Below, piece after piece: positions 43,881 to 52,750 of a stretch of 64,000 nucleotides of DNA. The notes beneath the pieces were generated by a model, which worked only from the letters and a program-made list of their open reading frames with translations, did no database searches and had not been told where the DNA came from. Made by a program: the position numbers and the translations under genes. The stretch is from Elusimicrobia bacterium GWB2_63_22 (GTDB taxonomy: Bacteria; Elusimicrobiota; Elusimicrobia; Elusimicrobiales; UBA9959), in assembly GCA_001799735.1 (NCBI GenBank), contig MGUA01000039.1, positions 78,289 to 142,288 on the forward strand, in the 5' to 3' direction. The first letter of the stretch is position 1. Every line of letters begins with the position of its first letter.

Positions 43881-44564
43881 GGCCCGGGTACGGGCCGCGG
43901 GGATAAAAATGGTATGGCGCTCGTTAAGTCTGTTGAGCAGCGGGGTTATGCGCCCGGCGCTGCCCTTTATGGCCCGGCTTTGTTCCGACACGGAACCGTA
44001 CTGCGCCAGGTACACCGGGGCCGACGGCGGGTAGGCCGCGCGCAGGCCGGCCGCGAAGTCCGCCCTGGCGCCCTCGTTGCCCGGCAGGTTCAGCACGTAG
44101 GGCACAAAGAACAGCGTGTCCATCCCGGGCGTGAACACCGGCCCGTAGAGCAGCGCGGCCGTGTCCGCGACCCGCAGGCCGGCGGGGGAAAATTTGTTGA
44201 GGTTAAACATGTTCACCAGCCCGTCGAAAGAGGACACGGCGGCGAAAACCTTTGTCCCGGCTCCCGCGGCGGCCGCGGCCTTGGCCAGTTCCGGAACCGT
44301 GCGGTTGAGGAACAGCGGGTTGCCGTAAGTAAGGAAACCCACGGTGTCGTGCTTCTTAAGGCCGCCCACGGCCGCCCGGGCGGACTCCCGCAGGTTCAGC
44401 CCCGGGGTGAGTTTCAGCCGCGGGGCGAAAGCGGCGAACTGGCGCGCCGCGGCCTTGTCCAGGCAGTGGGAGTAGACTTCGCCGCACTCGCGCATGGCCG
44501 CCAGGGTCTCCAGCGTCACCTGGCCCGGGTGCAGCCCGTAGGAAAAGATATAGAGTTTTTTCAT
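43857..44564 (-). CDS. Tetrapyrrole-methylase-fold protein
   Basis: A 235-residue protein with the order of motifs seen in class III SAM methylases: YGLHPGQVTLETLAAMRECG at the start, VGFLTYGNPLFLN (the GNP loop), FAAVSSFDGLVNMFNLN (the SS/FD motif) and LFFVPYVLNLPG. No cobalamin, sirohaem or RsmI gene is near. RsmI and the corrin enzymes have a longer N-terminal GxGxG and a C-terminal arm, which are not evident. The fold also occurs in borosin peptide N-methylases, so substrate is open. It ends the leftward TRAP-MalQ operon. Basic C-terminus (ARTRAKKKAARG). Confidence 0.6.
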   Translation of the reverse strand: MKKLYIFSYGLHPGQVTLETLAAMRECGEVYSHCLDKAAARQFAAFAPRLKLTPGLNLRESARAAVGGLKKHDTVGFLTYGNPLFLNRTVPELAKAAAAAGAGTKVFAAVSSFDGLVNMFNLNKFSPAGLRVADTAALLYGPVFTPGMDTLFFVPYVLNLPGNEGARADFAAGLRAAYPPSAPVYLAQYGSVSEQSRAIKGSAGRITPLLNRLNERHTIFIPAARTRAKKKAARG

Positions 44565-44580
44565 GGCAGCCGGCGGGGCC

Positions 44581-45714
44581 TCAGACTATGTCTTCCTCTT
44601 CGGAGGGCGGGAACCAGCGCTGGGCGGCGAAGGTAGGCAGCACCGCGCTGGCTATCAGCACGCCGGTCAGCACCGAGTACTGCGTCGCGTCCAGATAGCC
44701 GGCCCTCACTCCGGACAGCACCGCTATCAGGCCGAAGGTGAGGCCTGTGGACATGAGCAGCGTTGAGTAGACGCCCGCCTTGGGGAACCAGCGCTGCAGC
44801 AGGAAATGCGTCCCGGCGAACTTGGTCAGCTGCTTCACCGCGAACAGCCCGGTGAACAGGAACGGCGCGGCCAGCAGGGCCTCGGCGGAGACCTTCATGC
44901 CGGCCACGATGAAGAAGAACGGGGTGATAAAAGCGTAGGCCACGGTGCGCAGCCGGCTCTTTATCCCGGCCGTGGCGCGCTGCGCCTTGAAGTGCCGGCC
45001 CATGAGCAGGCCGAAGATGAAGGCCGGCAGTATGGCCTGGCTGGACCCCAGTTCGGCCAGGTAGACGAAGCCTAGCAGGATGAAGAAAATATATTTTATC
45101 TCCGGCTCCACCACTTTGCCGGAGAGCGCGGGGTGGCGGATGAGCCACATGGAGAAGCGCCCCGAGAAAGCCAGGAACAGGCCCGCTATTCCCAGGAACA
45201 GCAGGGTGTGGAGGTTCGGCTTGAGAAAGAGCAGGCTGAGGGCCAGCGCCGTCAGGGTGTTGGTCAGGAAGGTGCAGGCCATCAGCAGTTTGCCGGTGCC
45301 GCTTTTAGACCGCCCGGTCTCCACCAGCACGGAGTAGACTACGGCCAGGGAGGTCTCGGACAGGGCTATGCCGGTTATCAGCGAGGCGGGGGCGCTCCAG
45401 CCGGCGGCGTAGCGGGCGAACAGGTAGCCCCCGGCCAGCGGCGCGGCGAAGGACATAAAGCTGACGGCGGCGGCGCGCCTGAAATTATCCCTGAGCAGCT
45501 TTGTGTCCACCTCCGCTCCGGCCAGGAAGGTCAGCACTATGCCGCCGAAGCCGGCGAGCTGCAGCATCCAGTCCTGCGCCTTGACTCCGAGGACCCCGGC
45601 GGCCAGGCCCAGCAGTATCTCGAAGATGGCCACGGAGACGCCCAGCCGCAGGCTGAGCAGGCTGGCCGCGAAGATAATGAGGCCGGCTATCAGGGGTATT
45701 TTGTCGGGTTCCAC
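44581..45714 (-). CDS. Cation/proton antiporter (CPA2 family)
   Basis: A 377-residue protein with about twelve membrane segments, similar to Kef/NapA sodium or potassium/proton antiporters. Signatures are EILLGLAAGVLG, LAGAEVDTKLLRDNFR, GIALSETSLAVVYSVLVE and AFIFGLLMGRHF. There is no C-terminal TrkA-N domain. It is six bases downstream of the TRAP binding-protein gene and may return the sodium brought in by TRAP uptake. This functional link is inference. Confidence 0.8.
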   Translation of the reverse strand: MEPDKIPLIAGLIIFAASLLSLRLGVSVAIFEILLGLAAGVLGVKAQDWMLQLAGFGGIVLTFLAGAEVDTKLLRDNFRRAAAVSFMSFAAPLAGGYLFARYAAGWSAPASLITGIALSETSLAVVYSVLVETGRSKSGTGKLLMACTFLTNTLTALALSLLFLKPNLHTLLFLGIAGLFLAFSGRFSMWLIRHPALSGKVVEPEIKYIFFILLGFVYLAELGSSQAILPAFIFGLLMGRHFKAQRATAGIKSRLRTVAYAFITPFFFIVAGMKVSAEALLAAPFLFTGLFAVKQLTKFAGTHFLLQRWFPKAGVYSTLLMSTGLTFGLIAVLSGVRAGYLDATQYSVLTGVLIASAVLPTFAAQRWFPPSEEEDIV

Positions 45715-45719
45715 CGCGG

Positions 45720-46730
45720 TCAGCTCTTCTTGCCGGTGCGGAAGGCCTTGAGCGAGGCTTCTACTTTTTCAAGCAGTTCCCTGGAATAGAGCTTGCCCAC
45801 CAGCGACAGGCGGGCGGTCTGGCCGGCCGCCTCCAGCTGGGTTACCACGGAGGGGCTGGCCGGCTCGGTGAAGACCAGGCCTTTCTTCTTAAGTATGCCT
45901 ATCGACTGTTCGTTCTCTTTGCGGCTAGTCAGCGTCAGCGCGCGGAAATGTTTGTCGCCCAGCGCCAGCATGGCCTTCTGGTCTTCCGGCTTGAGCGTGT
46001 TGAACACCTTTTTCGAGATCACCACCGCGCCGGAGGCGTTGGTCAGCGGCAGCGCGAAGACATACTTCATGCGGGCGAACCACTGCAGCGCTATGACGGA
46101 GAGGGGCGAGCCGTAGACGCCGTTGATCATGCCGGTCTGCAGCGAGGTCATCACGTCGGTGATGGACAGCGGGATCGGCTTAATGTTGAGCGCCTCGAAG
46201 GTGGCTTCGGCTATGGGGTCGCCTTCCCAGAGCCACATCTTCACGTTCCTGAGGTCTTCGGGCTTGGTGACGGGGATATTGGAGAAGATGTTGACGTTGC
46301 CCACCTCGGCCCAGCCCAGCAGCACGTAGCCGTGGCTTTCGAAGATCCTGCGGAAATCGGCGTCCATCGTCTTGTAGACGTGGTCTATCTCCCCGGCGCT
46401 CTTGAAGAGGAAGGGGGTATCCAGCAGGCGGGCTTCCGGCGCCATCTCGCCTATGCCCACGCCGGTAAAGCCGCCGGCGTGCAGCTGGCCCAGGCGGATC
46501 TTGCGCACCACGTCCTTGTCCTCCCCGGAGACGCCGCCGGCGTAGATCTTGAACTTCACGCGGCCTTCGGTCTTCAGCGAGACTTCGTCGGTGAATTTCT
46601 TCATCGCCTTCATCCAGGTGGAGCCGTCCGGCGCCAGCGTGGCGAACTTCACCACGGTCTGCGCGCGCAGCGGGAGCGGCAGGGCCAGCAGGGAGAGGAG
46701 CAGCAGTTTCAGGGTCTTAGAAAAGTTCAT
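45720..46730 (-). CDS. dctP: TRAP transporter substrate-binding protein
   Basis: A 336-residue periplasmic protein of the DctP/TatP family with a signal peptide (cut after LRA, residue 22). The fold signatures are VKFATLAPDGSTWMKAMKKF, GLRHAG-like LGQLHAGGFTG, NVKMWLWEGDPIAEATFEAL and TGMINGVYGSPLSVIAL. It captures an organic acid or related substrate for the DctQ-DctM permease, which is encoded at 36.4-38.1 kb. It overlaps the TatT gene by 14 bases. Confidence 0.88.
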   Translation of the reverse strand: MNFSKTLKLLLLSLLALPLPLRAQTVVKFATLAPDGSTWMKAMKKFTDEVSLKTEGRVKFKIYAGGVSGEDKDVVRKIRLGQLHAGGFTGVGIGEMAPEARLLDTPFLFKSAGEIDHVYKTMDADFRRIFESHGYVLLGWAEVGNVNIFSNIPVTKPEDLRNVKMWLWEGDPIAEATFEALNIKPIPLSITDVMTSLQTGMINGVYGSPLSVIALQWFARMKYVFALPLTNASGAVVISKKVFNTLKPEDQKAMLALGDKHFRALTLTSRKENEQSIGILKKKGLVFTEPASPSVVTQLEAAGQTARLSLVGKLYSRELLEKVEASLKAFRTGKKS

Positions 46731-47523
46731 CTTTTTTCTCCAGTAGTTTCTTGGCTTTTATCCTGGCCACTTCGTTGGCGAGGCGGGTTTCGCCCTCTAC
46801 GGGCTCCGCGGAAATTATCTCGTTGAGGAGGCGGTCGAAAAGCTCTCCGTCCTGGGCGGCCACGGCGGCCATCTTGGCGTAGAGGTAGCGGCTCAGGTGA
46901 AAGTTCGCTCCGGCGCCCTTCAGCGCCAGCTCAAAGTGCTCCGCCGCTTTTTCCGGGCTGCCGCCCAGCATGCGGGGCCTGATGGCGTGATAGGCTCCCA
47001 GGATGTCCTCCGCGGCGTTATAGTAGTAGCCGGGGTCCAGCTCCAGCAGCTTCAGGGCCGCGGGCTCCAGCGTCGGGATCTCGGCGATGGCCTCGGGGTT
47101 GTCCCGGTTGATGTTCATGTAGAGGGCTTTGCAGAAAGTGTGCCAGAACAGCGGGTGCGCGTCCTTCTTGCGGGCGGTTTCCACTGTGGCTCCGTCCAGG
47201 GCGCGCTCCGCGTAGGCCTGGCCTTTCAGGTAGAAGACGGAGGCGCGCTCCGGGGTTTCGTCCTCGAGGAACATGAAGGCGTAGCCGCAGAAGCCCTGCG
47301 AGGCGTTGACGAGCATGGCCTTGTTGCCGGGGTCGCTGGCCAGCAGGATCTCCATCAGCTGCAGGTTGGCGGGCAGCGCCTCCCGCACGTACTGCGGGTC
47401 GGACTGCGAAAAAACGGCCGGCAGGCCTTTGTCCACCACGCCGGCGGTGACCCTTGCGGCGGTCCGGTTGAGCGAACAGCCGGCCAGCGCGGCCAGCGGC
47501 AGGAGCAGGAGGAGCTTTTTCAT
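46717..47523 (-). CDS. TRAP-associated TatT lipoprotein
   Basis: A 268-residue lipoprotein: lipobox LAGC with Cys16 and a helical mature part built of TPR-like pairs. It matches the TatT component of TRAP-associated TPR (TPAT) systems, in which TatT binds the TatP substrate protein, as described in Treponema. Signature stretches are GFCGYAFMFLEDETPERASVFYLKGQAY, AHPLFWHTFC and YYYNAAEDILGAYHA. It overlaps dctP directly, the usual TatT-TatP arrangement, and lies just downstream of malQ. Confidence 0.85.
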   Translation of the reverse strand: MKKLLLLLPLAALAGCSLNRTAARVTAGVVDKGLPAVFSQSDPQYVREALPANLQLMEILLASDPGNKAMLVNASQGFCGYAFMFLEDETPERASVFYLKGQAYAERALDGATVETARKKDAHPLFWHTFCKALYMNINRDNPEAIAEIPTLEPAALKLLELDPGYYYNAAEDILGAYHAIRPRMLGGSPEKAAEHFELALKGAGANFHLSRYLYAKMAAVAAQDGELFDRLLNEIISAEPVEGETRLANEVARIKAKKLLEKKDELF

Positions 47524-49079
47524 TTTCTTTTCTCCCTGACCAGGGCGGAAAAACTCTCCGCCTCTTCAGAATGTTTTTTCAGGAAATCTTCCGCCGCCGT
47601 GGGGAAGCGGTAGGTCCAGTTGTGGTCGCCCAGCGTGCCCGGGGTATTTACCCGTTCCTTGGAGCCGAAGATGTCCTGGATGGGGAGGATGACTATGCGC
47701 GAATTGGCGTCCAGCAGCGCGCCCAGCGTTTTTTTCCGTGCCTTGGAGAAGACGGGCGGCCTGCCCTCCTCCCCGGAAACGAGCCGCCAGAAAAGCCGCT
47801 TCTCCACGCCGTCCACCGTGTCCCACCAGTCGGCCAGCGGCTCGTTGTCATGGGTGGAGGAGGTGGCCAGCGACACCGGGTGGTAGGTGGCCGGGTCGGT
47901 GTAGTTGCCGTCCTTGGCCTTCTCCCAGCGCATCACCTTGTAGCCGGGGATGCCCAGCTCCGCCAGCACTTCTCCGACGTAAGGGGGGATAAGCCCGAGG
48001 TCCTCGGCCACCGGCAGCATGGCGCTGGCCCCGGCCACGGCCTGCAGGAAGCGCCGGCCGCGCCCGCGCTGGCCGGCCTCGTCCTTGATGTCGAAATCGG
48101 GCTTGAGCGCCACGTCGCGCGGGATGACCCAGGTGCGGAAGAAGCCCACCATGTGGTCGATGCGGAACAGGTCGTAGAACTCGGCGGCCTTCTTCACCTT
48201 GGAGCGCCACCAGTCGAAATTATTGGCCTCTATCACGTCCCAGTTGTAGGCGGGCAGGCCCCAGCGCTGGCCGGTCTCGCTGAAGGCGTCGGGCGGGGCG
48301 CCGATCTCGCGGTTGATGTCGAACTCGGCCTGGCGGGCCCAGACGTCGGAGCTTTCCTGGTTGACCATGAACGGCAGGTCGCCCAGCAGCTTGATGTCCA
48401 GCTCGGCCGCCCTCGCGCGCGCCGCGGTCCACTGGCGGTGGATGGCCCACTGCAGGTATTTGAAGAAGAGTACCTGGTTCTCCTCCCGGGTATGGACTTC
48501 CTTCAGGGCCTCGGCGTTGCGTTCCCGCAAGGGGGTTTCCCAGTGGGTCCAGGAGGTCCAGCTATGGGTGTCCTTGAGGCGGCGGAACACGGCGTAGTCG
48601 TCGAGCCAGCCGGCGTTGGCGCGGCAGAAGGCGCGGAACTCGTTGGCCAGCGCGGAATCCTTGAGCACGTGGTGCTGGTGAAAATAGGTGTAGACTTTCC
48701 AGAGGGTGCTGAACTTGAGGTGCCGGACTTCGTTGTAGAGCACCGACTTGGAGCCGCGCAGCTGCCGCAGGCCGGCCTGGAAGCGGCGGGAGTTGATGTC
48801 CTCCACCAGGGCGGGGGACTCTTTAAGCTCGGGCAGTTCGTCGACGGCGATGTAGATGGGGTCGAGGGCGAAAGCGGAAAGGGCGGTGTAGGGGCAGGAG
48901 ACGCCGGGGGGCATCTCGTTTATGGGCAGGACCTGCAGCAGGTCGAGGCCCATGGCCTTCATGGCGTCGAACCAGAGGGTCATCGAGCGGGTGTCGCCGA
49001 TGCCCCAGTCCTTCTTGTGCCTCATGGAGAAAAGCGGGAAGAGGGTGCCTGTGTGTTTCTTTTCCAGTAATGGGTGCAT
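47520..49079 (-). CDS. malQ: 4-alpha-glucanotransferase
   Basis: A 519-residue GH77 amylomaltase that disproportionates maltodextrins. Motifs are GTLFPLFSMRHKKDWGIGDT, LLQVLPINEMPPGVSCPYTALSAFALDPIYI, LGDLPFMVNQESSDVWA, FRIDHMVGFFRTWVIP (the RxDH acid), VAEDLGLIPPYVGEVLAELG (acid/base Glu) and TSSTHDNEPLADWW. Length is usual. It may process glycogen-like storage or imported malto-oligosaccharides. Start 49079 has no strong ribosome site. It overlaps the TatT start by four bases. Confidence 0.93.
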   Translation of the reverse strand: MHPLLEKKHTGTLFPLFSMRHKKDWGIGDTRSMTLWFDAMKAMGLDLLQVLPINEMPPGVSCPYTALSAFALDPIYIAVDELPELKESPALVEDINSRRFQAGLRQLRGSKSVLYNEVRHLKFSTLWKVYTYFHQHHVLKDSALANEFRAFCRANAGWLDDYAVFRRLKDTHSWTSWTHWETPLRERNAEALKEVHTREENQVLFFKYLQWAIHRQWTAARARAAELDIKLLGDLPFMVNQESSDVWARQAEFDINREIGAPPDAFSETGQRWGLPAYNWDVIEANNFDWWRSKVKKAAEFYDLFRIDHMVGFFRTWVIPRDVALKPDFDIKDEAGQRGRGRRFLQAVAGASAMLPVAEDLGLIPPYVGEVLAELGIPGYKVMRWEKAKDGNYTDPATYHPVSLATSSTHDNEPLADWWDTVDGVEKRLFWRLVSGEEGRPPVFSKARKKTLGALLDANSRIVILPIQDIFGSKERVNTPGTLGDHNWTYRFPTAAEDFLKKHSEEAESFSALVREKRK

Positions 49080-49102
49080 AAGATGTCGTCGCGCGCCCTT
49101 TG

Positions 49103-49480
49103 TTACCTCGCGGCTACCGCCTCTATCTCCACCAGCGCGGCCTTGGGGAGGGCTTTTACCTCTATCGTGGCCCTGGCCGGCGGGTTGGCGCTGAAAAATT
49201 TGCCGTAAACTTCGTTCATCTGGGCGAACTGGCCGAGGTCGGCCATGAAGACGGTGGTTTTGAGCACATTGGCGAGGGTCAGGCCCTCGGAAGCGAGTAT
49301 GCCTTCAAGGTTTTTTATGACGGCCTCGGTCTGGGCCTTTATCTCGGCTGCGGCCATGGCGCCGGTGGCGGGGTCGATGGGCAGCTGGCCGGAGATGAAG
49401 AGCAGTCCGCCGGCCTCTACGGCCTGGGAGTAGGGGCCTATGGCGGCGGGGGCGTTTTTAGTGGAGATGATCTTTTTCAT
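49103..49480 (-). CDS. ridA: RidA-family reactive-intermediate deaminase
   Basis: A 125-residue YjgF/RidA protein that hydrolyses toxic 2-imino and enamine intermediates from PLP enzymes such as tryptophanase or serine dehydratase. Typical are [42 protein letters not shown] and the active-site Arg in PARATIEV. Full length. It overlaps the DUF6485-type gene upstream (ATGA) and is the second gene of the operon. Confidence 0.92.
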   Translation of the reverse strand: MKKIISTKNAPAAIGPYSQAVEAGGLLFISGQLPIDPATGAMAAAEIKAQTEAVIKNLEGILASEGLTLANVLKTTVFMADLGQFAQMNEVYGKFFSANPPARATIEVKALPKAALVEIEAVAAR

Positions 49481-49677
49481 TTGGTTCCTTTGGCGGTGCG
49501 TATGAAATTTTCTATGGAGCGGTCGTAGGTGCGCTCCGCTTCGGCCGTGAAAAAACAGCCCGGGAGCTCGCCGTTGCTCCTGTGGTAGGCGACGCAGTCG
49601 CAGCAGGCGCCTTTCCTGGAGCAGGGCTCGTAAGTGCAGGCGCAGGCCGCCTTGTTCCGGTCTTTTTTGCAGTCCAT
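49477..49677 (-). CDS. Cys-rich small protein, DUF6485-like
   Basis: A 66-residue protein with a run of conserved cysteines: [27 protein letters not shown], then ELPGCFFT. This resembles DUF6485 proteins, which lack a known function and may bind a metal. It is the first gene of the leftward seven-gene operon, with a TATAAT box 17 bases upstream and AGGGAGA near the ATG. Confidence 0.75.
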   Translation of the reverse strand: MDCKKDRNKAACACTYEPCSRKGACCDCVAYHRSNGELPGCFFTAEAERTYDRSIENFIRTAKGTK

Positions 49678-49693
49678 GTTCGGGTGTCTCCCT

Positions 49694-49699
49694 ATTATA
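49694..49699 (-). promoter_or_regulatory. -10 box of the leftward TRAP-MalQ operon
   Basis: TATAAT on the minus strand, 16 bases before the ATG at 49677. No clear -35. Confidence 0.5.
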
Positions 49700-49750
49700 T
49701 TAAAAAAGCGCCGAGGCGGGGGGGGGCTGGCGAAACGCGAAAAAAGCGTC

Positions 49751-49756
49751 TATACT
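49751..49756 (+). promoter_or_regulatory. -10 box of anchored protein P1 gene
   Basis: TATACT, nine bases before the ATG at 49766; a second TATAAC overlaps it. No ribosome site is visible, so a leaderless or near-leaderless mRNA is likely. Confidence 0.45.
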
Positions 49757-49765
49757 ATAACTGTT

Positions 49766-51310
49766 ATGAAACGCGATCCGTCAAAACCCGCGCTGCTGGT
49801 CGGGCTGGCCATGCTGATGCTCCTCACCGGGGGGTTCTTTACCGTATTGCATGTCGGCATGAGCGCCCGCCAGAACAAGGGGATGTCGCACGGTTTCAGT
49901 TTCCGCGGCGCGGCCCTGGCGGTTTCTACCTACGTGGAGGACCTTGAACGCGGCAGCAAGATCGTAAAATCCCGGTCCGCGGCCCTCTTCGACGAATATT
50001 TCGGCAGCGGCTCCATCGCTTACCCGCCGGAGGGGGCTTACGCTTCTTCGCGCGGCGCGTACGGGCCGGGGGGCGAGGTCGAAGGGCAGTACTCGCCGGA
50101 GGAGAGCGCTTTCGACAAATATTACCAGGACAATTACGGCAGCGGTTCTTCCGATTATTCCCCGTCCTCCTCTTACGGCGGCGCGGGCGTCGGCTCTTTT
50201 GCGGGCGGCGGCAGCGGCGGCAGTTCCCAGGAGACGTCCCCGGCGGCGGCCGGTACCGGGAGAAAAAAGGCGGGGGCGGACGGCGTTGAAGCCGCGGCCG
50301 CGGCTCCTTCCGCAGCGGCGGGCGGGCGCGCGGCCCAGGCGCTGGCGGCGGCCGGCGGCGGCCTTGCCGCGGCCCCTAAGCTTTACGCTTCGCTGCCGTC
50401 TAAAGGCGCGGACAGGGCGTACTCCGGGCTCCCCGCTTCGGGGAGCGCCCCTGGTGAATTTGCCGGGACCTCCAAGACCTCGGCTCTCCGCGATAAAGGC
50501 GCCGGGCTGGACGCGTTCAAGGGCGGCGCCGCGGCTAAGAACCTGGACGGCGCCGACGAAGGTTCGCGCTCCGGGGCGCAGGGCAGCTATAACTCCAAAA
50601 TGGGCGGCGGCGCGGCGGCCGTGGCTGCCGGCGGCGGGGGCGGCGGTGCGGCCCCGGCGGCGTCCGCGGCGGAAAACGTTTCCGGCGGCGGTGCGGCGGC
50701 GGGCGCTCCCGCCGTAACGGCGCCTGCCCCGGGCGATGCCTCCTCCGGGGACATCGGGGCCCTTAGCTACGCGCCCGACTACGGAGCCAATGACGACGGC
50801 AAGCCGTTCCTGGAAAACGTGGTGGTGGAGAGGCGCAACGGCAAAGAAGCGAACTACGTGACCGAGGATGAGGCCCGCGCCAAGCTGGACGAGGGACAAC
50901 TGAAGCCGGGCGCGGCGGCCGAGGAGGAAGCGCCGAGGGAAAAGAGTGCCGGCGGCGACCGCTCCAGCCGGGAGGCCAGGCCCCCGGACCCGGAGAATTT
51001 CGCGGAACTTACCCTGGACCGCAAGCTGGAGCTGAAGAAACGCATCCACGTTTTCCTGAAACGCGTGGAGAGACGTTACGGCGAGATGGACGACATCTTT
51101 TTTACCCCCTGCGGCTCCGGGGACGAGCTTTGCTCCGAACACGGCCTTACCGAAGGCTACCTGACCCTTGAGACCCATGAAAACGCCGAACTGCACCTCG
51201 GGCTCAAGTACATAAACGAGCGCTGGCGCCGCTATACCGTAGGCTTTAACCTGCCCGGCATGAACTACGACAAGCGCACGCGCCGCGGACGCGCTCCCGG
51301 CTCCCGCTGA
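49766..51310 (+). CDS. Gly/Ala/Ser-rich anchored protein P1
   Basis: A 514-residue protein. Residues 7-31 are one membrane anchor, so most of the chain lies outside the cytoplasm. Residues 95-375 are low-complexity Gly, Ala and Ser with scattered Tyr; 375-420 is charged. The last 95 residues look folded: FAELTLDRKLELKKRIHVFLK, RRYGEMDDIFFTPCGSGDELC (two Cys), LTLETHENAELHLGLKYINERW. No family recognised. The start at 49766 begins the anchor with basic residues. It resembles the later P2-P7 genes in composition and anchor, but the C-terminal domain is not shared with them. It is followed by a Mur ligase gene. Confidence 0.6.
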   Translation: MKRDPSKPALLVGLAMLMLLTGGFFTVLHVGMSARQNKGMSHGFSFRGAALAVSTYVEDLERGSKIVKSRSAALFDEYFGSGSIAYPPEGAYASSRGAYGPGGEVEGQYSPEESAFDKYYQDNYGSGSSDYSPSSSYGGAGVGSFAGGGSGGSSQETSPAAAGTGRKKAGADGVEAAAAAPSAAAGGRAAQALAAAGGGLAAAPKLYASLPSKGADRAYSGLPASGSAPGEFAGTSKTSALRDKGAGLDAFKGGAAAKNLDGADEGSRSGAQGSYNSKMGGGAAAVAAGGGGGGAAPAASAAENVSGGGAAAGAPAVTAPAPGDASSGDIGALSYAPDYGANDDGKPFLENVVVERRNGKEANYVTEDEARAKLDEGQLKPGAAAEEEAPREKSAGGDRSSREARPPDPENFAELTLDRKLELKKRIHVFLKRVERRYGEMDDIFFTPCGSGDELCSEHGLTEGYLTLETHENAELHLGLKYINERWRRYTVGFNLPGMNYDKRTRRGRAPGSR

Positions 51311-51375
51311 CTTCCTGCATAGGTCCCTCCTGTATCTCCTTGCCCTGCACGGGGCTAATTATCAATAATTGTGTG

Positions 51376-52728
51376 ATGCGCGACACCATACATTTTTCAG
51401 GCATAGGCGGAGTGGGCATGAGCGCCCTGGCCCAGGTGGCGGCCATGGAGGGGCGCCCCGTAAGCGGCTCGGACCGCGACTTCGACCGGGGCCGCAACCT
51501 CGGCGTTAAGTCCTCGCTCGAGGCGCTGGGCGTAAAGATCTACCCGCAGGACGGCTCCGGGATCAACGGCTCCGCCGCGGAGCTGGCCCTGTCCACCGCC
51601 ATAGAGGACACGAACCCGGAAGTGCTGAAGGCCAGGGAACTCGGCCTGAAGATCAGCCACCGCTCCGAGCTGCTGGCCGCGCGCGTCAACGAATCCGATA
51701 CCATAGCCGTCGGCGGCACCAGCGGCAAGTCCACCGTGGCCGCCATGATCTTCACCGTCCTCGAAGCCGGCGGCCTGGGGCCTTCTATAATAACCGGCGG
51801 CGCGCTGGGGGCGCTCAAAGAGCGCGGCCTTGCCGGCAACGCCTACAAAGGCAAGGGCCGGGTGCTGGTGGTGGAAGCGGACGAATCCGACGGCACCATA
51901 GTCCGCTACCGCCCCAAGACCGGGGTGGTGCTCAATATCAGCAAGGACCATAAGGACCTGGACGTCCTCAATAAAATTTTCGCGGAGTTCGCCGGCAATT
52001 GCGGGCGCGTCCTTGTAAACGCCGACGACGCCCCCGCCCTGGCCGTGCTGCCCGGCGCGCTGAAGTTCGGCTTTGACGCCGGCGGGTGGCAGGTCACGGA
52101 CGTAAAGCCCGGGCCCTTCTCCTCCTCCTTTAAGATAAACGGCGTAGCTTTCGAACTGCCGGCCCCCGGCCGCTATAATATCGAGAACGCCCTGGCCGCC
52201 TGCGCGGCGGCCGCGCTCTACGGCGTCAGCCTTGAGGCCTGCGCGGCGGGCCTCAGGAATTTCCGCGGCGTGGAGCGCCGCTTCGTGCTGGTGGGCGAAA
52301 AGAACGGCGTCACGGTGATAGACGATTACGCGCATAACCCGGCCAAGATCTCGGCGCTGCTGTCCGCGCTGCACCAGGCCGCGGGCCGGCGCGTGCTGGC
52401 CGTCTACCAGCCGCACGGGTTCACCCCTACGCGGCACCTCAAGGCCGAGCTGATAGAAAGTTTCGCCTCGGGCCTCAATCCCGCCGACATGCTGCTCATG
52501 CCGGAGATCTATTACGCCGGCGGCACCGTCACCAAGAATATTTCGTCGAAGGATATTTCCGACGCCGTGGCCGCCGCCGGCCGCAAGGCGGCCTATTACG
52601 AGAACCGGGGGGATATCCCGGCCGCGATCGCAAAGGCCGCGCGGCCGGGGGATATAGTGGTGGTGATAGGCGCGCGCGACGCCACGCTGGCGGCCTTCGC
52701 CGGCGACATTCTGAACGCCCTGCCCTGA
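51376..52728 (+). CDS. Mur ligase family enzyme (MurC-like)
   Basis: A 450-residue Mur-type peptide ligase. It has HFSGIGGVGMSALAQVAA (the UDP-MurNAc-binding motif of MurC and Mpl), VGGTSGKSTVAAM (ATP loop; the usual GTHGKT has Ser instead of His), VVEADESDGTI and VIDDYAHNPAKI, then YQPHGFTPTRHL. These match MurC, which adds the first L-alanine to UDP-MurNAc; Mpl is also possible. The start at 51376 lacks a ribosome site; there is an AT-rich run just before it. It lies 65 bases after the P1 gene and 22 bases before a flavo-diiron gene. Confidence 0.78.
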   Translation: MRDTIHFSGIGGVGMSALAQVAAMEGRPVSGSDRDFDRGRNLGVKSSLEALGVKIYPQDGSGINGSAAELALSTAIEDTNPEVLKARELGLKISHRSELLAARVNESDTIAVGGTSGKSTVAAMIFTVLEAGGLGPSIITGGALGALKERGLAGNAYKGKGRVLVVEADESDGTIVRYRPKTGVVLNISKDHKDLDVLNKIFAEFAGNCGRVLVNADDAPALAVLPGALKFGFDAGGWQVTDVKPGPFSSSFKINGVAFELPAPGRYNIENALAACAAAALYGVSLEACAAGLRNFRGVERRFVLVGEKNGVTVIDDYAHNPAKISALLSALHQAAGRRVLAVYQPHGFTPTRHLKAELIESFASGLNPADMLLMPEIYYAGGTVTKNISSKDISDAVAAAGRKAAYYENRGDIPAAIAKAARPGDIVVVIGARDATLAAFAGDILNALP

Positions 52729-52750
52729 AAATTTAAGGACGGAGATAACC

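Noticed and set aside
49634-49765. Upstream in-frame start that would lengthen P1 by 44 residues
   Set aside because: The extension lies over the promoter region and the divergent gene and adds no signal; the ATG at 49766 begins a normal membrane anchor.
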